64,000 bases of DNA, taken from Haberlea rhodopensis (lineage: Eukaryota > Streptophyta > Magnoliopsida > Lamiales > Gesneriaceae). A program made the position numbers and the translations under genes. Below the pieces are notes generated by a model. The model was not told the DNA's origin, searched no databases, and worked only from the letters and a program-made list of their open reading frames with translations. Location of the stretch: contig CAJQUN010000023.1 in the NCBI GenBank assembly GCA_907163345.1, forward strand, positions 8,008,598 to 8,072,597. The letters are read 5' to 3'. Positions 21,299-29,640 of the stretch are shown here, one piece after another (positions within the stretch are counted from its first letter, which is position 1; every line of letters begins with the position of its first letter).

Positions 21299-21690
21299 CC
21301 AGTTGGTCTTTGTTACTCGGTAGGACTTCATCCAGTTGGTCTTTGTTACCCGGTAGGACTTCATCCAGTTGGTCTTTGTTACCCGGTAGGACTTCATCCA
21401 GTTGGTCTTTGTTATCCGGTAGGACTTCATCCAGTTGGTCTTTGTTACCCGGTAGGACTTCATCCAGTTGGTCTTTGACATCGGTAGGACTTTATCCAGT
21501 TGGTCTTTGTTACTCGGTAGGACTTCATCCAGTTGGTCTTTGTTATCCTGTAGGACTTCATCCAGTTGGTCTTTGTTACCCGGTAGGACTTCATCCAGTT
21601 GGTCTTTGACATCCGGTAGGACTTTATCCAGTTGGTCTTTGTTACCCGGTGGGACTTCATCCAGTTGGTCTTTGACATCCGGTGGGTGTT
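21299..21690. repeat. 33-bp minisatellite in the S1 5' LTR, 12 units
   Basis: Same unit as at 11333-11631, with 12 copies of CCAGTTGGTCTTTG, two more than in the sister LTR. Unit variants occur in a different order (TTGACATC units at positions 6, 10 and 12), so the arrays changed after or during insertion by unit gain and loss. Confidence 0.95.
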
Positions 21691-21726
21691 TGTAATCACC
21701 AAAACTTAGAAATCGTTTTCCCAACA

Positions 21727-21731
21727 GAAAC
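21727..21731. repeat. S1 target-site duplication, right copy (GAAAC)
   Basis: Matches 10206-10210. Athila gag resumes here (CAGCCACAAAATAACCCCTA...). Confidence 0.9.
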
Positions 21732-22759
21732 CAGCCACAAAATAACCCCTATCCAAATACGTACAATCCGGGCTTAAGGAATTATCACCTCCACCGGGTT
21801 ATCCACCAAAGCCGAGTATGGAGGAGTTGCTAACCAAGTTCATGACTTTAACGGAGAATATGATGCAAAATCAGGATGCTACAATTAAGAACTTGGAAAC
21901 TCAAGTGGGGCAGCTAGCAACCATATTGGCCAGACAAGCACAAGGAAGCGTACCTAATGACACGGAAAAAAAATCCAACGGAGCAAGCCAATGTCGTGAC
22001 CCTAGGAGTGGAAAGGAACTTGGCAAAGAAAAGGAGACTAAAAAGTTAGAAATTAAGCAAGATGAGGGAATGAGCAACCACGCAACAAGTGTAAGTCTAC
22101 TAAAACCACTACACCTAGCACACCACAAGAAAAGGTACACATTCTCCTCTCCTGTTTCCCGCAGTAGTTAATAGGGCGATAGTTTATTCAAACTTTGCCA
22201 AGTTTTTAGACATGCTTAAGAATTTGCATATAGATATACCATTTATTGATGCTTTACGAGAAATGCCAAATTATGCTAAATTCATAAAGAAGATGTTGTC
22301 TAAGAAGCAGGAGAGCACAAGAGTGTATTATTGATCGAGGAATGTAGTGACATTACGGAAAAGAAGTCGGCCAAGAAGTTTAAGGATCCATGGAGTTTTC
22401 CTATTCCTTGCACTATTGGGCCTATCACTTATATTAATTCATTATGTGATTTGGGTGCAAGTGTTAACTTAATGCCTTTATATGTATTTAGGTGACTTGG
22501 ATTGGGAGAGACAAAATCCACAAGGGTGGTGTTACAAATGGCAGACAAATCTATCACCTACCCTCTAGGACTTGTCGAGGACGTACCTGTATAGATAGAT
22601 AAATTTACTTTCCTGGTGGATTTCCTTGTGTTGGATATGGAGGAGGACGCGAGTATGCCATTGATCATGGGGCGCTCATTCCTAGATACTGGAAGAGCTA
22701 TTATCGATGTTGAAGAAGGGAAGTTGATCCTACGTGTAGGAGAGTATCATGTCACCTTT
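21732..22759 (+). pseudogene. Athila gag C terminus and protease, broken
   Basis: Continues the Athila reading after S1. Gag end: PPGYPPKPSMEELLTKFM, then ENMMQNQDATIKNLETQVGQ and LATILARQAQG. Next come the pre-protease region (FLDMLKNLHIDIPFIDAL, MPNYAKFIKKML) and the Athila aspartic protease. The protease has CDLGASVNLMP at about 22449, ADKSITYPLGLVEDV, DFLVLDMEEDASMPLIMGRSF and GRAIIDVEEGKL near 22700. Stops (about 22170, 22334, 22495 and 22592) and frame changes break it. It is cut at 22759, after VTF, by G1; the same frame resumes at 51743 with AMFQTSPHA. Confidence 0.85.
22755..22759. repeat. G1 target-site duplication, left copy (CCTTT)
   Basis: CCTTT directly precedes the G1 LTR start and recurs at 51738-51742 after the 3' LTR end. 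It is found only if the first LTR base is taken as a T-to-C change (CGTGATATCC for TGTGATATCC). Confidence 0.8.
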
Positions 22760-22878
22760 CGTGATATCCCTGAAATTAATCATGTGCTTTATGCGGTGGG
22801 AATGATCTGGTATTACATTTCAGGGTGCATGTAACGTATGTTGTGGAAATAGGGTTTTTGCATGGTTTATTTGAGGTG
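22760..22878 (+). repeat. G1 5' LTR, first piece
   Basis: Matches the start of the G1 3' LTR at 49694 (TGATATCCCTGAAATTAATC). After 'catgtgctt' it lacks about 80 bp present in the 3' LTR (about 49725-49785), then resumes with 'tgcggtg ... ctggtattacatttcaggg'. It is cut at 22878 by S2 and resumes at 33588. Confidence 0.85.
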
Positions 22879-22924
22879 TGTTAGTTCCGGACCTTATCAA
22901 TAAGATTTTAAAGATGACAAAACA

Positions 22925-23155
22925 TATCAGACCGGATCGAGAGAAATCAGACTGACCAGAACGATCGCCCAAAACAGATCAAGCTGATAAGATGACAAAG
23001 AATATCAGACCGGAGCGAGGGTAATCAGACTGACCAGATCGATAGCTCAAAACAGAACAAGCTGATAAGGCATATTACTTATCAGACCGGATCGATGGAT
23101 TTCAGACTGACTAAATCGATGCTTCAGATCGATCTCAATCTCTATCAGATCAGAG
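22925..23155. repeat. About 78-bp tandem units in the S2 LTR, 3 copies
   Basis: Units start TATCAGACCGGATCGA at 22925, 23003 and 23080. Each continues with a CAGACTGACCAGA-like segment and a GATCGAT site, and the first two with a 'caaaacagaacaagctgataag' segment. Copies differ at several bases. The same array is present in the 3' LTR (about 32453-32683). The short word CAGACCGG also recurs in the S2 internal region (for example near 26807, 27488 and 29336). Confidence 0.85.
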
Positions 23156-23423
23156 CAGTCTAGGATACATAAAGAATGGCTCCTCAGTCCGAATCATTAA
23201 CGGCTATTTATTGTAGCATTTAATGTCGTAATTAATGCTACAAAGGACTAAAGACTGAAGATTGCCATAAAAGGTAAGAAGACAAAGAAGAGCTTACCTG
23301 ACAGTCGCCGAAAGTATGAACCAGAACGGCAAGTATCCTGAAGAAGAAGACTGTAGCCTACTCAGAGTTTAAGCAGAGTCAAAGTTGCACATTAAGGGAA
23401 ATAATGTCGTTGGTACTTACAAC

Positions 23424-23430
23424 TATAAAA
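23424..23430 (+). promoter_or_regulatory. TATA box of the S2 LTR promoter
   Basis: ACTATAAAAGG, matching the plant TATA consensus, lies downstream of the U3 tandem units, and at 32946-32952 in the 3' LTR. Assigned by consensus and position only. Confidence 0.65.
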
Positions 23431-24055
23431 GGATGCAACAAAAGGAATATAGATGACTCTCGCTGATCAATTGAAAAACGCACAAGAAAGCAAAACAGCA
23501 CAAGCTTACAAGCTCAGAAGCTCTCGAGCTGAAATTATTCTTAAGCACGATTACTTTGTAACATTTGATCATTTAGGATCACTGTGCGCATCTTGTGTAT
23601 TCTGTGTTGAAAAATAGAAGTGAGAAACATATTGTAACTGTCAGACAGAGTGTGTCTGAGCAGATCGAGTGACTAGGAGTTTCAGACTGGTAGTGAGGTA
23701 AATCCAGCCTGAATCGGGTTTGTACAACAGGATTGTATAAATCAAAGTCTTCTAGTATAAACCTTCCTTAATTGGAAGAAGGGGAGACGTAGAAGGATTA
23801 CACCACCTTCGAACTTCCAGAAACATATCCTGTTTATTATCTTTATGCACTTGTTCTTTCATACTAGCCATCGAGCCGTTCTTACATATACAAGAACAGA
23901 CCATTCCGCACTTATACTTTCAGTGGTTTGTTCTGTACAAAAGTTGATTAAGAAACAGATTTATTTCACTAATCCGAAAGAAATCACAAGGGATTAAATT
24001 TTACAAGGAGTGTTCATTCACCCCCCTCTAAACACTCCGGACCGATCCTAACAAG

Positions 24056-24068
24056 TGGTATCAGAGCC
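24056..24068 (+). promoter_or_regulatory. S2 primer binding site (tRNA-iMet type)
   Basis: TGGTATCAGAGCC, two bases after the 5' LTR end. Confidence 0.93.
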
Positions 24069-24103
24069 AGGTTATCTTAATCAGCACAAAGACACTTGAG
24101 CTG

Positions 24104-25783
24104 ATGGCATCTTTCAATAAAATTCCTATGTTCTCAAAAGAAGACTATGATGACTGGAGAATCAGAATGCAAGCTCATCTGGCAGCTCAGGATGACGATA
24201 TGTGGTTCGTCATCACTGATGGACCAATGAAGATTCTAAAAATAAATACAGCAGTCGCCATTACTGGTGGTGAACCACAAATGGTAGAGAAAGACAGATC
24301 CCTCTGGACGAATGAGGAAAGAAAGAAGGCAAATCTCGACAACGTTGCCAAAGACATCTTGTTCAAGACATTGGACAAGAACATGTTCAGCAAAATCAAA
24401 ATGTGCTCTACTGCCAAAGAAATTTGGGAGAAGATAGCACAGCTATGCGAAGGCAACGACCAGACCAAAGAAAACAAGCTGACTGTTGCTCTTCAAAGAT
24501 TTGAGGGCATAAAGATGAAGAGTGGAAAAACTCTAAATGAGTTTGATGAAAGAGTCACTGGCATCATAAATGAACTGAATGGTCTAGGGAAGGAATATTC
24601 TAACAGAGAGATCGCTCTGAAAGTTATGAGAGCTCTGCCAAAGGAATGGGATGTTAAGACCATTGCCATGAGGGAATCAAAAGATCTTAACAAGGTTGAA
24701 CTTCATGATCTGTTTGCAGATCTTAAGGCCTATGAGTTTGAACTGATAAGCAGAGGTGAAGCAGAGCCATTCATCTCTCAACCAAACAAGGCCCTGGCAG
24801 CCATTCCAGACCAGATCGCCTCAACATCAGACCGATCCGCTGAACAGATAAGTAATGATGCTATGTCATTATTTATCAAGAAATTCGGTAAATTCATGTC
24901 TAAGAATAAGAGAAACTTCAAACCCTCTCATCATTATAAATCAAGAAAAGATGATGCTGTTAATGATCAGGCTTGCTACAATTGTGGTAAGACCGGACAT
25001 TTTATTGCAGATTGCACCAGACCGAAGAAAGAAGAACGGAAAGAGAAGCATCGTGATGATAGGAAGAAGAAGCACTACAAAGACCGCAAGAATCATGGAA
25101 AATCCCAAAAAGTCCTAGTAGCTGAAGAAGGAAACAGCAAATGGGCTCAGACAGACTCAGACTCGGAAAGCTCTGAATATTCTTCCAGCGAAAGCGAAGA
25201 AGATATTCAATGTCTTATGGCAGACGAAGAGATGAGTCAGACAGACGAGGTATATGATCTTGACTCAAATGAATTTACACGAGAAGAGCTCATGTCCGCA
25301 CTGCAAGACATGGCTAATGATTATAGGATCTTAGCTGAATCATTTGAGAAAAATAAAGCTAAAGCCAGTAATCAAATAGATGAGCACAATAAACCAAGCT
25401 GCTCTGAGCAGGGTGAGTGCAATAATCTAAAGATCGAGCTGAATAAGCTGAAAATCTCCTATGATCAGCTCCATGAAGAAAATAAGAGAATTAGCACACA
25501 AAATGCTAAGCTTCTCATATATTCAAAACATGGACAAAATCCAGAACATCTTTGGAAGAATTACAAGAGGTACGTCGGTGATTTCACCGGCATAGGCTTT
25601 GACACCAAAGAATGCACCAAAGATGAATCTGAGCTATCGCTGGTAAAGAACCAAGTCAAACAAATGACATTTGTTAAATCCAGCACAGTATATGAGACTG
25701 AAGCACCTAAGATTCAAACAGGAGTCTCTTACGTGAATCAAAATCTGAGAAAAGGGATTGGTTATGTTGACCAAGCCAAATAA
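24104..25783 (+). CDS. S2 gag
   Basis: Capsid and nucleocapsid protein, open for 559 codons from the first ATG after the primer site. Residues 1-220 are the Sirevirus/UBN2-type gag (MASFNKIPMFSKEDYDDW, AHLAAQDDDMWFVI, LFKTLDKNMFSKIKMC, IWEKIAQLCEGNDQTK), closely similar to S1. The zinc knuckle CYNCGKTGHFIADC is at 291-304. A Lys/Arg-rich patch, then an acidic and serine-rich patch (DSDSESSEYSSSESEED), then a predicted helical region follow. The TAA at 25781 is followed in the same frame by more gag-like sequence to 26047 (basic, Tyr/Gln/Arg-rich, VWVPKGLI), so it is probably a premature stop. Confidence 0.9.
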   Translation: MASFNKIPMFSKEDYDDWRIRMQAHLAAQDDDMWFVITDGPMKILKINTAVAITGGEPQMVEKDRSLWTNEERKKANLDNVAKDILFKTLDKNMFSKIKMCSTAKEIWEKIAQLCEGNDQTKENKLTVALQRFEGIKMKSGKTLNEFDERVTGIINELNGLGKEYSNREIALKVMRALPKEWDVKTIAMRESKDLNKVELHDLFADLKAYEFELISRGEAEPFISQPNKALAAIPDQIASTSDRSAEQISNDAMSLFIKKFGKFMSKNKRNFKPSHHYKSRKDDAVNDQACYNCGKTGHFIADCTRPKKEERKEKHRDDRKKKHYKDRKNHGKSQKVLVAEEGNSKWAQTDSDSESSEYSSSESEEDIQCLMADEEMSQTDEVYDLDSNEFTREELMSALQDMANDYRILAESFEKNKAKASNQIDEHNKPSCSEQGECNNLKIELNKLKISYDQLHEENKRISTQNAKLLIYSKHGQNPEHLWKNYKRYVGDFTGIGFDTKECTKDESELSLVKNQVKQMTFVKSSTVYETEAPKIQTGVSYVNQNLRKGIGYVDQAK

Positions 25784-26112
25784 AAGGCACCAGCAAGATT
25801 TGCGTCTATTAGATCAAATCCAAAGGTGCAAGATCTAAGGCAAGGAAGACAATACAATTACTACAATTCGAAACCGATTCAACGAAGATATAGACTACCT
25901 TATGAGAATCAAAGGTTTCCACAGCGCACACATTATCACACACAACATCGAAACAGACCAGCACACAGCACACCTTACACACACAAGCCATTGAAGCTGA
26001 TACATGTGTGGGTTCCCAAAGGGCTAATCCGTTCTGGACCCAAATAGGATTGGGTACCAACAATAATTATATTTGATGACAGGTACCGAAAAAACTCGCA
26101 TCAGACTGGTAT
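25784..26112 (+). pseudogene. S2 gag-protease junction, broken
   Basis: Continues gag in frame to a second stop at 26045-26047. The protease frame (SDWYLDSGCSRH, about 26100) is a different one, so at least one indel is also needed. S1 reads through the equivalent junction in a single frame, though it has a shorter gag there. Confidence 0.7.
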
Positions 26113-27099
26113 TTGGACAGTGGGTGTTCCCGTCACATGACTGGAAACATCGAGCTGCTGTCTGAAGTTACAGAATGTACTGGACCCAAGATCATCTTCG
26201 GAGATAACTCAAAGGGTAAGACCGTGGGCAAGGGTAAGATTGTCCATGGTAACATTATTATCAATGATGTGCTGTTAGTTGAAAATCTGTGTTATAATCT
26301 GATTAGTATAAGTCAACTCTGTGATAATGGTTATGCTGTAGAATTTCACAAACACACTTGCACTGTTAAATCATCAGACGGTATAACCATGCTTGTAGGA
26401 ATCAGGAATGGAAATACATATAAGATTAACTGGAATCATGCTCAACCTGATAATCCTACTTGCTTCATCGCTAACGATGATAATAAACATTGGCTGTGGC
26501 ATAAGCGCTTGAGTCATATAAACTTTAAGACTATTTCCAGCCTGTGTAAACATGATTTAGTTATCGGTCTGCCCAAGATCGATTTTGCTAAGGATAAGAT
26601 CTGCGAAGCTTGCCAAATGGGCAAACAGATCAGATCATCCTTCAAAAACAAGAATGCCAAATCCTCCTCCCGCTGTTTAGAATTATTGCATATGGACTTG
26701 TTTGGTCCTATACCAATAACAAGTTTAGGGGGAATGCGGTATACTCTTGTTGTTATTGATGATTACTCACGCTTTACATGGACTATATTTTTGAGCAGTA
26801 AAGATCAGACCGGTCCGAAGTTGATCAAGCTGCTGAAATGCACTCAGACTGAGAAATCATCCAGCATAGACAGGATTCGCAGTGACAAAGGCACTGAATT
26901 TTCAAATCAGAATCTTGAATCCTTTCTAGATGATCATGGAATAAAGCATGAGTTTTCAGCCGCTCGAACTCCTCAACATAATGGAGTTGCAGAACAAAGA
27001 AACAAAACGCTCAAGGAAGCAGCAAGAACAATGCTTGCTGATTCTGGTATTTCGCAAAAGTTCTGGGCAGAAGCTGTAAACACTGCTTGCTACACTTAA
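26113..27099 (+). CDS. S2 protease and integrase core
   Basis: Open from the protease active site (DSGCSRHMTG at the start) for 328 codons. The pre-integrase zinc region follows (WLWHKRLSHINF, CEACQMGK), then the integrase core (LLHMDLFGPIPITSLGG, VIDDYSRFTW, IRSDKGTEFSN, ARTPQHNGVAEQRNKTLKE). It ends in TAA at 27097 where S1 has CAG (YTQNR), so the stop is a mutation. The true domain begins a few codons upstream of 26113, at the tryptophan before LDSG. Confidence 0.88.
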   Translation: MDSGCSRHMTGNIELLSEVTECTGPKIIFGDNSKGKTVGKGKIVHGNIIINDVLLVENLCYNLISISQLCDNGYAVEFHKHTCTVKSSDGITMLVGIRNGNTYKINWNHAQPDNPTCFIANDDNKHWLWHKRLSHINFKTISSLCKHDLVIGLPKIDFAKDKICEACQMGKQIRSSFKNKNAKSSSRCLELLHMDLFGPIPITSLGGMRYTLVVIDDYSRFTWTIFLSSKDQTGPKLIKLLKCTQTEKSSSIDRIRSDKGTEFSNQNLESFLDDHGIKHEFSAARTPQHNGVAEQRNKTLKEAARTMLADSGISQKFWAEAVNTACYT

Positions 27100-28194
27100 A
27101 ATCGGTCTATGATCAACAAGAAGCTGAACCTTACCCCATATGAAATGTGGACTGGTAACAGACCATCTATTTCTCACTTTCATGTTTTTGGCTGCAAATG
27201 CTTCGTTCATAACAATGGTAAGAATCATCTTACAGCATTTGAAGCTAAGTCAGATAATGGAATATTCTTGGGATATTCATCAACTAGTAAAGCTTATAGA
27301 ATTTTCAATAATCGTACCTTAACTGTAGAAGAATCTGTTCATGTAGTTTTTGATGAATCTTTATGTGTTGAGGGCAACAGAGAATCAATTCAAAATCAGA
27401 TGGAAAATATCCATCTCGAAGCTAACAGTGATGATGAGATTGTAGCTAACAGGTCAAGAGATAATCCACCAGAACCAGAAGTACCAGACAGACCGGATCA
27501 AGGCATTGAAGCTTCTTCAGATCGAGCTGATCCGGATGTTCTTCACTCAAATATTAAAGCAGATGCTGATCATGCTGCTACTACTCATCCGACCGGACCA
27601 GACAATCCAGAGTCAAGCTATCGATGGACTAAGAAGCATCCACCTAATCTAGTAATTGGTAGTCCCTCTGCACCGATCAGAACCAGAGGACAGATGATGG
27701 ATGAATTCACACATGCTGCTTTCATCTCAACTCTGGAACCTAAGAAGATCGATGAAGCTCTAACTGATTTCAACTGGATTAAGGCCATGCAAGAAGAGCT
27801 AAATCAATTCGAACAAAATCAAGTTTGGAGTCTAACCCCCAGACCAAGCGATCTGCCTGTTATTGGAACCAGATGGGTTTTCAGAAATAAGCTGGACGCA
27901 GATGGAACTGTGGTTAGAAACAAAGCCAGACTGGTGGCACAAGGATTCAGACAAGAAGAAGGAATCGACTTCGATGAATCATTTGCACCAGTCACCAGAC
28001 TTGAAGCTATCCGAATCTTTCTTGCATATGCTGCCTTTAAAGACTTCAAAGTATATCAGATGGACATCAAGAGCGCCTTTCTTAATGGAAAGCTTCAGGA
28101 AGAAGTCTACATTGAGCAACCTCCTGGATTTCAGAACCACTCATTCCCTAATCATGTGTATCTACTGAATAAAGCAGTGTATGGTCTGAAATAA
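27100..28194 (+). CDS. S2 integrase C terminus and reverse transcriptase, N-terminal part
   Basis: Same frame as the preceding segment. It holds integrase C-terminal motifs (TPYEMWTGNRPSISHFHVFG, GYSSTSKAYRIFNNRTLTVEE), an acidic linker, then RT (NQVWSLTPRP, GTRWVFRNKLDADGTV, KARLVAQGFRQEEGIDF, DESFAPVTRLEAIRIFLAYA, QMDIKSAFLNGKLQEEVY). It is interrupted by TAA at 28192 in the AVYGLKQAPRAWY motif, where S1 has CAA. It would not give a working enzyme. Confidence 0.88.
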   Translation, partial: NRSMINKKLNLTPYEMWTGNRPSISHFHVFGCKCFVHNNGKNHLTAFEAKSDNGIFLGYSSTSKAYRIFNNRTLTVEESVHVVFDESLCVEGNRESIQNQMENIHLEANSDDEIVANRSRDNPPEPEVPDRPDQGIEASSDRADPDVLHSNIKADADHAATTHPTGPDNPESSYRWTKKHPPNLVIGSPSAPIRTRGQMMDEFTHAAFISTLEPKKIDEALTDFNWIKAMQEELNQFEQNQVWSLTPRPSDLPVIGTRWVFRNKLDADGTVVRNKARLVAQGFRQEEGIDFDESFAPVTRLEAIRIFLAYAAFKDFKVYQMDIKSAFLNGKLQEEVYIEQPPGFQNHSFPNHVYLLNKAVYGLK

Positions 28195-28788
28195 GCTCCA
28201 AGAGCCTGGTATGACACTCTATCTCAATTTCTGCTGAACCATGATTTTCAGATCAGCTCAGTAGATAAAACTCATTTTAAATTTATTAAGGGGGAACATA
28301 CCCTATTAGTTCAGATTTACGTTGATGACATAATCTTTGGGTCAATAACCCCAATTTGTGCGAGAAATTTTCTAAGTTAATGCAGGGACAATATGAGATG
28401 AGCATGATGGGAGAACTTTCATTCTTTTTGGGTCTCCAAGTAAAACAGCTCAACAATGGTATTTTCATCAACCAGACCAAGTATACCAAAGAGCTCCTCA
28501 AGAGATTTGGAATGGAAACATGCTCAACTGCATCAACTCCAATGAGTCCAACAGTTAGACAAAGATGAAGGGGGAACGGCAGTTGAAGTAACCATGTATA
28601 GATGACTAATCGGATCGCTATTGTATCTTACAACGAGCCGGCCTGATATTATGTTCTCAGTCTGTATGTGCGCCAGATTTCAGTCAGAACCAAATTAATC
28701 ACACTTTATTGCTGCCAAGCGTATTCTGAAATACTTAAAAGGATCTCAGAACGTTGGTCTTTGGTACTCCAAAGATTCAAACTTCAGC
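28195..28788 (+). pseudogene. S2 reverse transcriptase, C-terminal part, multiple breaks
   Basis: RT continues in frame through the catalytic YVDDIIFGS at about 28318, then a one-base deletion near 28345 shifts it to 28356-28568 (EMSMMGELSFFLGLQVKQ, YTKELLKRFGM). Another indel near 28555 and stops at about 28602 (TGA) and 28696 (TAA) follow. This is the most damaged stretch of S2 pol. Confidence 0.85.
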
Positions 28789-29256
28789 TTGATCGGATAT
28801 TCAGACGCAGACTACGCTGGGTGTAAGATTGATCGTAAAAGCACCAGTGGAACATGTCAATTTCTAGGTGAAAGATTGATCTCTTGGTTCAGTAAAAAGC
28901 AGACATCGATTGCCACATCTACAGCTGAAGCAGAGTATCTAGCCGCTGGAAGCTGTTGCGCTCAAATGCTCTGGATTCAACACCAGCTCAAAGACTATGG
29001 CATCCAAGCTGTTGACTCTCCGATATTTTGCGACAACACAAGTGCAATCGCTATAACGTATAATCCAGTTCTGCACTCTCGAACAAAGCACATTGATATA
29101 CGACATCATTTTATTCGAGATCATGTTGGCAAAAAGGAAATTCGGATCGAGCACATCTCAACAGAGCAGCAAGCAGCATACGTCTTCACCAAACCGCTCC
29201 CAGAGGCTAAGTTTAATTATTTCCGTCAAATTCTTGGCTTAATTGACTTATCTTAA
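28789..29256 (+). CDS. S2 RNase H domain
   Basis: Copia-type RNase H, open for 155 codons within the larger frame: YSDADYAGCKIDRKSTSG, SWFSKKQTSIATSTAEAEYL, FCDNTSAIAITYNPVLHS, TKHIDIRHHFIRDHVG and FTKPLPEAKFNYF. The acidic catalytic residues expected for this domain (first Asp of SDADYAG, Glu of AEAEY, Asp of CDN) are present. The stop at 29254 matches the S1 pol end in position. Confidence 0.88.
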   Translation: MIGYSDADYAGCKIDRKSTSGTCQFLGERLISWFSKKQTSIATSTAEAEYLAAGSCCAQMLWIQHQLKDYGIQAVDSPIFCDNTSAIAITYNPVLHSRTKHIDIRHHFIRDHVGKKEIRIEHISTEQQAAYVFTKPLPEAKFNYFRQILGLIDLS

Positions 29257-29640
29257 TAGTTTAGATGTTTTCTTACTTTCGCACTTAAAGATTTTCGTTG
29301 CCACAGATCGATAATACAATGTTCAGAAAGACACAGACCGGTCCGAACTTTCAGACCGATCCATGTCAATCTGATGTTACCCATGATCTGTCTGGTCAAT
29401 ACATCTTTTGTACAAAAACAGCCCGGACTGATCGCATTTTAACCGCCTTATCTATCTGTTTTCCTGACCGTTTATTTTGAACTTCTTTTTATCAGTCATC
29501 GAGATAAAGACACGTGTCTTCTCTCTCCTATTTAGCGGGCTGAACATTTCATCTTCTTTCACTTTTTACAATTTACCGCTATCTGTTTTCTTATTCTCTC
29601 ACTCTCCTAAATCTTCGCACTCTTTTACCTTCATTCCAAT

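Larger units (their letters stand above)
10211..21726 (-). mobile_element. S1: Sirevirus (Ty1/Copia) retrotransposon inserted in Athila gag
   Basis: Complete in outline, lying on the minus strand. Reading from high to low coordinates: 5' LTR 21726-20197, primer site, gag-protease-integrase-RT-RNase H 20138-15758, spacer with purine tracts, a long extra ORF 15221-12453, a polypurine tract near 12087-12071, and 3' LTR 11631-10211. The TSD is GAAAC. Sirevirus assignment rests on the gag type, the CxxC zinc knuckle context, the tRNA-Met primer site, purine-tract repeats and the extra ORF after pol. Pol carries a stop and frameshifts. Confidence 0.93.
20197..21726 (-). repeat. S1 5' LTR, 1530 bp
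   Basis: In element orientation it runs TGTTGGGAAAACG...CCGATCCTAACA. The U3 part holds the 33-bp minisatellite (21299-21690) and an irregular repeat region (about 21050-21298). A TATA box follows at 20820-20813, then a conserved C-rich end (run of 14 at 20235-20222). GAAAC follows the outer end as the TSD. Confidence 0.95.
22879..24053 (+). repeat. S2 5' LTR, 1175 bp
   Basis: Runs TGTTAGTTCCGGACC...CCGATCCTAACA. It starts with three degenerate tandem units (22925-23155), has a TATA box at 23424-23430, and ends with a conserved block (CTTCGAACTTCCAGAAAC, then ACCCCCCTCTAAACACTCC). Compared with 32407-33582 it has an extra 'cagtccga' segment near 23188 and a C run of 6 rather than 15 near the end. 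Confidence 0.95.

Noticed and set aside
21299..21690. CRISPR-like array
   Set aside because: Contiguous repeat units with no spacers, in a plant retrotransposon LTR. The CGATCG arrays likewise have short palindromes and no spacer structure of the right size.
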